NCBI RefSeq assembly: GCF_003955715.1
Contig: NZ_CP034463.1
Location: forward strand, 6,572,001 to 6,636,000
Reading direction: 5' to 3'
Length of the DNA: 64,000 bases
From: Streptomyces aquilus
GTDB taxonomy: Bacteria; Actinomycetota; Actinomycetes; Streptomycetales; Streptomycetaceae
The notes beneath the pieces are model-generated. The model was given only the letters and a program-made list of their open reading frames with translations. It searched no databases and was not told where the DNA came from. Below are positions 60,712 through 64,000 of the stretch, piece after piece; position 1 is the first letter of the stretch; each line of letters opens with the position of its first letter. Position numbers and translations under genes: made by a program.

Positions 60712-60960
60712 TCACCAGTCGGTCAGCGGTGGAGTCGTCGTCGACGGCGGCTCCACCCAGGGGCGGGCCATCACCGCCCACACCACGAACGCCACGCTCG
60801 CCGCGAACAGCAGGAACCACAGCACGCGGCGGGCCGCCCGCCTGCGCCGCAGCATCCGGGCGCCCCGGCGCACCACCTCGTCGTGCAGCTCCGGCGGCAC
60901 CAGCGGCGGCACCTGGTCCATGACCCGCCGCACCGCGGCCTCCCGCTCGGGCCGATTCAC
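60712..60960 (-). CDS. 82-aa single-TM protein beside sigma-like factor
   Basis: Starts GTG 60960 with AAGGGGGCGGCG ribosome site. About 45 cytoplasmic residues ([43 protein letters not shown] area) precede one TM helix (VLWFLLFAASVAFVVWAVMA) and a short exterior tail (PWVEPPSTTTPPLTDW). It lies directly behind the sigma-like gene with a duplicated start region between. Size and topology fit a membrane anti-sigma or associated factor, but no zinc motif; inference. Confidence 0.7.
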   Translation of the reverse strand: MNRPEREAAVRRVMDQVPPLVPPELHDEVVRRGARMLRRRRAARRVLWFLLFAASVAFVVWAVMARPWVEPPSTTTPPLTDW

Positions 60961-61083
60961 CGCCGCCCCCTTCCGGCCGGGCCGCCGACCCGCCCAGGCC
61001 CCCTCATGAGCCGCTCGGGCCGGTTCACCGCCGCCCCCTTCCTGCCTGCCGGGCCGCCGATCCGCCCCGGCCCCCTCATGACG
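60944..61083. repeat. Tandem duplication of about 70 bp covering RBS and start
   Basis: Unit 1 (60944-61011) and unit 2 (61012-61083) share CGCTCGGGCCG-TTCACCGCC, the ribosome site complement, and CCCCCTCATGA. The upstream copy recreates a GTG start at 61028, opening a 23-codon minigene whose TGA at 60957-60959 overlaps the GTG start at 60958-60960. Confidence 0.75.
60957..61028 (-). CDS. 23-aa leader peptide created by tandem duplication
   Basis: Begins VNRPERLMRG and ends GRGRR-stop. Its start region copies that of the real 82-aa gene and its stop overlaps that gene's start (GTGA arrangement), so it could couple translation. May be a by-product of the duplication rather than selected. Confidence 0.35.
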   Translation of the reverse strand: MNRPERLMRGPGRVGGPAGRGRR

Positions 61084-61579
61084 CCGCCACCTTCGCCCCG
61101 CCCACCGTCGGGGCCGGGCCCCGTGGCGGGTGGAGCAACGTCGCCGTCGCCCGGTCGCAGATCGTGTGGACGCGCTCCGTCGGCAGGCCGAGGAGTGCCG
61201 CCGTCTGTTCCTCGGCGACCCCTTCGTAGAGCCGCAGGACGAGGACGAGCCGCTCCTGCGGCGCCAGGCCGGCCAGGGGGCAGGCGGGATGGGGGCGGGC
61301 GCCGAACAGGCCGCCGTACTGGTGCCACGCGCTGCGGGCGAAGCGGGTGGCCAGGTACTGGCGGGTCCGGTCGTACGGGTCCTCGCCGTGCAGTCCGTCC
61401 CAGCACGCGTACGTGTGCGCCAGCGACAGCGTGAGCAGGCGCCGCGCGCGCGGGTTGGCGTCCGGGGCCTCCGCCGTGAGGAGCGTCGCGGCATGCAGCA
61501 GCCGGCCGGCCGCGCCCGCGACGAACGACTTGAACTCCCGGGCCCGGCGGGCGTCCTGCGACGCATGCCGTTGTCGCAC
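61076..61579 (-). CDS. Sigma-factor-like DNA-binding protein (ECF type, degenerate region 2)
   Basis: 167 aa from GTG 61579, chosen for GGGAGG just before it; ATG 61672 would add 31 residues. Sigma-like: FKSFVAGAAGRLLHAATLL, a region 2.4-like stretch TLSLAHTYACWDGLHGEDPYDRTRQYLATRF, and region 4 LAPQERLVLVLRLYEGVAEEQTAALLGLPTERVHTICDRATATLL. Region 2 lacks some expected acidic/aromatic residues. Followed by the small membrane protein gene; together like sigma plus membrane partner pairs. Confidence 0.75.
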   Translation of the reverse strand: MRQRHASQDARRAREFKSFVAGAAGRLLHAATLLTAEAPDANPRARRLLTLSLAHTYACWDGLHGEDPYDRTRQYLATRFARSAWHQYGGLFGARPHPACPLAGLAPQERLVLVLRLYEGVAEEQTAALLGLPTERVHTICDRATATLLHPPRGPAPTVGGAKVAAS

Positions 61580-61762
61580 CGCGCCTCCCGCCTCAGGCCG
61601 ACCGTACGAGGGAACGGGACCCTGGTCGCGTACGGGATACGGAACCGTGTGCGACTCGGGACCCGGTCTCATATGAGGCCAGGGGTGGCCTTTCGGTCAA
61701 GAGCCGCGCGCCGTTCCGCCCCGGCGGGCGCGCACGGCGACCCTGGAGCTCTCCGGCGTCCG

Positions 61763-62287
61763 TCAGGAAGCCGTCGGCGCATCCGCCCCCGGCAGCCCCT
61801 GGGCCGCCATCCGGGAGGAGAGCGCGGTGTTGAAGCGCGTGAGGAGCGTGCAGAACGCCTCGCGCTCCTCCGGCGCCCAGTCGTGTGTCAGCTCGGCCAT
61901 CAACTGACGCCGGGAGGAACGTACTTCCTCCAGGCGCGACAGCCCGCGCGGGGACAGCTGGAGCACCACCGCGCGCCCGTCCTCCGGGTGCGAGGTGCGC
62001 TTGACGAGCCCGGTGTCCACGAGCGGTGCCACCTGCCGGGTGACCGTCGACGAGTCGATGCCCATGCTCGCGGCGAGCGCCTTGACGCCCATCGGGCCTT
62101 CCTTGTCGAGGCGGTTGAGCAGCAGGTATGCGGCGCGGTCCATGGAGTTGCGCACCTGCCCCACCCCGCCGAGCCGGGTCTGTTCGGCACGGCGGGCGAA
62201 GACCGCCACCTCGTGCTGGAGCGTGTCGAGGAGACCGGTGTCACCGACGGTCGTCATGTCCATCGACATTTCAGGTGTTGTGGGCAT
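61763..62287 (-). CDS. MarR-family transcriptional regulator
   Basis: 174 aa. Core: EVAVFARRAEQTRLGGVGQVRNSMDRAAYLLLNRL, wHTH VKALAASMGIDSSTVTRQVAPLVDTGLVKR, wing SHPEDGRAVVLQLSPRG and dimer helix. Ligand usually a phenolic. Divergent from the threonine dehydratase gene across 145 bp; may regulate it or itself. Confidence 0.92.
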   Translation of the reverse strand: MPTTPEMSMDMTTVGDTGLLDTLQHEVAVFARRAEQTRLGGVGQVRNSMDRAAYLLLNRLDKEGPMGVKALAASMGIDSSTVTRQVAPLVDTGLVKRTSHPEDGRAVVLQLSPRGLSRLEEVRSSRRQLMAELTHDWAPEEREAFCTLLTRFNTALSSRMAAQGLPGADAPTAS

Positions 62288-62432
62288 GGCCGGGGGCTCG
62301 CTTCAGGTAAAGGGTGCTGGGTTGGGGGACAGGGTACGCGGCCGGAAGGCGGGCCGTACCGGCGCTGCGCAAACCGGTCTCGGAGGTTGGTCACAGCGGT
62401 CGCTCCCGCCTGTGAACTGCGATGCTTGTGTC

Positions 62433-63671
62433 ATGAGCTATGGCACGGCTGACTCCTTGCACTCCCTGCGGCCCGTCACCCTCGACGATGTGCGCGGCGC
62501 CCAGAAGATGCTCACGGGCGTGGCGCGGGTGACCGCGATGGAGGGCAGCCGGCACCTCTCCCAGCTGGTGGGTGCGCCGGTGCACTTCAAGTGCGAGAAC
62601 CTCCAGCGCACGGGGTCCTTCAAGCTGCGTGGCGCCTACGTCCGGATCGCCGGCCTGCTGCCCGAGGAGCGCGCGGCCGGGGTCGTCGCCGCGAGCGCGG
62701 GCAACCACGCGCAGGGTGTCGCGCTGGCGTCGTCGCTGCTGGGTGTGCGGTCGACGGTGTTCATGCCGAAGGGCGCCCCGCTGCCCAAGATCAGCGCGAC
62801 CCGGGAGTACGGCGCCGAGGTGAGGCTGCACGGGCAGGTGGTCGACGAGACGCTGGCCGCCGCGCAGGAGTACGCGGAGCGGACGGGGGCGGTGTTCATC
62901 CACCCCTTCGACCACCCGGACGTCATCGCGGGCCAGGGCACGGTCGGCCTGGAGATCCTGGAGCAGTGCCCCGAGGTGCGCACGATCGTCCTCGGGATCG
63001 GGGGCGGCGGTCTCGCGGCCGGCGTCGCGGTCGCGGTGAAGTCGCTGCGGCCCGATGTGCGGATCGTGGGCGTCCAGGCGGCGGGCGCGGCGGCGTACCC
63101 GCCCTCGCTGGCGGCCGGGCGCCCGATGTCGATCGAGAACCCGGCGACGATGGCCGACGGCATGAAGGTCGGGCGGCCCGGCGACGTGCCGTTCGAGATC
63201 GTGGGCGAACTCGTCGACGAGGTGCGGACGGTCAGCGAGGACGAGCTGTCCGCCGCGCTGCTGCTGAGCCTGGAGCGGGCCAAGCTGGTCGTCGAGCCGG
63301 CCGGCGCGAGCCCCGTCGCGGCGCTGCTGAGCGACCCCGGCGCCTTCGAGGGACCGGTCGTCGCGGTGCTGTCCGGCGGCAACGTCGACCCGGTGCTGCT
63401 TCAGCGCGTCCTGCGGCACGGCATGGCCGCGCAGGGCCGCTACCTGGCCGTACGTCTGCGCCTGACGGACCGTCCCGGCGCCCTCGCCACGCTCCTCGGG
63501 GTGTTGTCAGTGGTCGACGCTAATGTCCTCGACGTGAGCCATGTGCGGACCGACCCCCGGCTCGGGTTCACGGAGGCGGAGGTCGAGCTGCACCTGGAGA
63601 CGAAGGGTCCCGAGCACTGCGCCGAGGTCGGCCAGGCCCTGCGGAACGCGGGTTACACGGTCATCGACTGA
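62433..63671 (+). CDS. Threonine ammonia-lyase with C-terminal ACT-like domain
   Basis: 412 aa from ATG 62433. PLP Lys64 in TGSFKLRGAYVRI, phosphate loop GIGGGGLAAGV, AASAGNHAQGVA and PKGAPLPKISATREYGAEV. The last about 75 residues (VRLRLTDRPGALATLLGVLSV...) form an ACT regulatory domain. One ACT and this size match the biosynthetic/catabolic single-ACT group. Product 2-oxobutyrate feeds isoleucine or propionyl-CoA, linking to the carboxylase genes loosely. Confidence 0.94.
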   Translation: MSYGTADSLHSLRPVTLDDVRGAQKMLTGVARVTAMEGSRHLSQLVGAPVHFKCENLQRTGSFKLRGAYVRIAGLLPEERAAGVVAASAGNHAQGVALASSLLGVRSTVFMPKGAPLPKISATREYGAEVRLHGQVVDETLAAAQEYAERTGAVFIHPFDHPDVIAGQGTVGLEILEQCPEVRTIVLGIGGGGLAAGVAVAVKSLRPDVRIVGVQAAGAAAYPPSLAAGRPMSIENPATMADGMKVGRPGDVPFEIVGELVDEVRTVSEDELSAALLLSLERAKLVVEPAGASPVAALLSDPGAFEGPVVAVLSGGNVDPVLLQRVLRHGMAAQGRYLAVRLRLTDRPGALATLLGVLSVVDANVLDVSHVRTDPRLGFTEAEVELHLETKGPEHCAEVGQALRNAGYTVID

Positions 63672-63716
63672 GGTCAGCGGCTTGGATTCACCCTTTCGGG
63701 AAAATCCGTTGAGACT

Positions 63717-63730
63717 CGCGATACATCGCG
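63717..63730. promoter_or_regulatory. Inverted repeat CGCGAT-n2-ATCGCG
   Basis: CGCGAT (63717-63722) and ATCGCG (63725-63730) in the AT-richer 156-bp region before the ABC ATPase. Resembles PadR/TetR-type sites near drug exporters; no regulator gene is visible in the window. Confidence 0.5.
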
Positions 63731-63827
63731 TTATGGTGCGTCGAGAGAAGTCGAGAGAAAAAGACAGGCGACGCAACCAGCGCAAACCTAGGCTTTTCGA
63801 AGAATCCCCGACGACGTGGAGACTCAT

Positions 63828-64000
63828 ATGCCAGGCGCCATCTATGCCGAAGGCCTGGTGAAGACCTTCGGTGACGTAAGGGCTCTGGACGGCGTCGACC
63901 TGGACGTGCCGGAAGGCACCGTCCTGGGCCTGCTCGGGCCGAACGGCGCGGGCAAGACGACGGCCGTCCGCTGTCTGACGACCCTCCTGCGGCCCGACAG
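63828..64000 (+). CDS. ABC transporter ATP-binding protein, DrrA-like (partial, right edge)
   Basis: 57 codons seen from ATG 63828 (GGAG upstream). [27 protein letters not shown], then Walker [16 protein letters not shown] and CLTTLLRPD. Matches daunorubicin-resistance type ATPases (DrrA family). Continues beyond the window; a permease gene probably follows. The dyad at 63717-63730 may regulate it. Confidence 0.9.
   Translation, partial: MPGAIYAEGLVKTFGDVRALDGVDLDVPEGTVLGLLGPNGAGKTTAVRCLTTLLRPD

Overview
The window is high-GC actinobacterial chromosome, almost certainly Streptomyces. Coding sequence has strong third-position G/C bias, GTG starts are common, and one run of genes matches the AfsQ1/AfsQ2/AfsQ3/SigQ locus and the SCO4900-SCO4962 neighbourhood of S. 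coelicolor as I remember it. The synteny comes from memory, not a search. Most of the window reads as conserved core chromosome with small accessory insertions.

Layout. 1-2.5 kb: an alpha/beta hydrolase lacking its nucleophile serine, then adenosine deaminase (add) and a small secreted protein. 2.5-3.4 kb: PspC and VanZ membrane proteins. 3.4-7.5 kb: the afsQ1-afsQ2-afsQ3 operon (4-bp overlaps), divergent from sigQ, with an AfsQ1-type box between them. 7.5-12.4 kb: lipoprotein, uridine kinase, secreted protein, and deoC with two aldehyde dehydrogenases. 12.5-16.1 kb: PH-domain membrane proteins and a GT-C mannosyltransferase. 16.2-22.7 kb: phosphosugar mutase, purine nucleoside phosphorylase, GGCT-like protein, LpdA-like flavoprotein, and DeoR and TetR regulators. 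24.8-32.1 kb: an acyl-CoA carboxylase locus (accA2, epsilon, pccB) with its biotin ligase birA, plus Maf, a 42-aa membrane protein and an SGNH hydrolase. 32.3-38.1 kb: adenylate cyclase, enoyl-CoA hydratase, diguanylate cyclase and hutH. 38.1-47.1 kb: cell-surface genes (lipoprotein, LADTG-anchored peptide, L,D-transpeptidase, large S8 protease, MacB/FtsX-type ABC pair). 47.3-50.2 kb: a monooxygenase-truncated haemoglobin fusion, an XRE regulator and a Zn alcohol dehydrogenase. 50.2-57.5 kb: an accessory stretch with an overlapping vWA-TIR pair, then VOC, NmrA-like, GntR, MFS and DUF4291 genes. 57.5-64 kb: msrA, cystathionine gamma-synthase, a sigma-like factor with a small membrane protein, MarR, threonine dehydratase and the start of a drug-type ABC ATPase.

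How genes work together. The exact palindrome CTACGCGCGTAG sits just upstream of add, deoC and the purine nucleoside phosphorylase gene. With the adjacent mutase and the deoC-linked aldehyde dehydrogenases these encode a complete deoxynucleoside catabolic route, so I infer one nucleoside regulon. BirA next to the carboxylase genes supplies the biotin modification of AccA2. The best candidate for a little-described system is the vWA-TIR pair at 50268-52671: overlapping genes, lower local GC, a TIR domain with the glutamate expected of NAD-cleaving enzymes, and a lectin-like N-terminal domain. Five intergenic copies of Streptomyces-type repeats, a recent 70-bp tandem duplication and several palindromic operator candidates are also recorded. 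No tRNA, rRNA, CRISPR array, transposase or integrase was seen.
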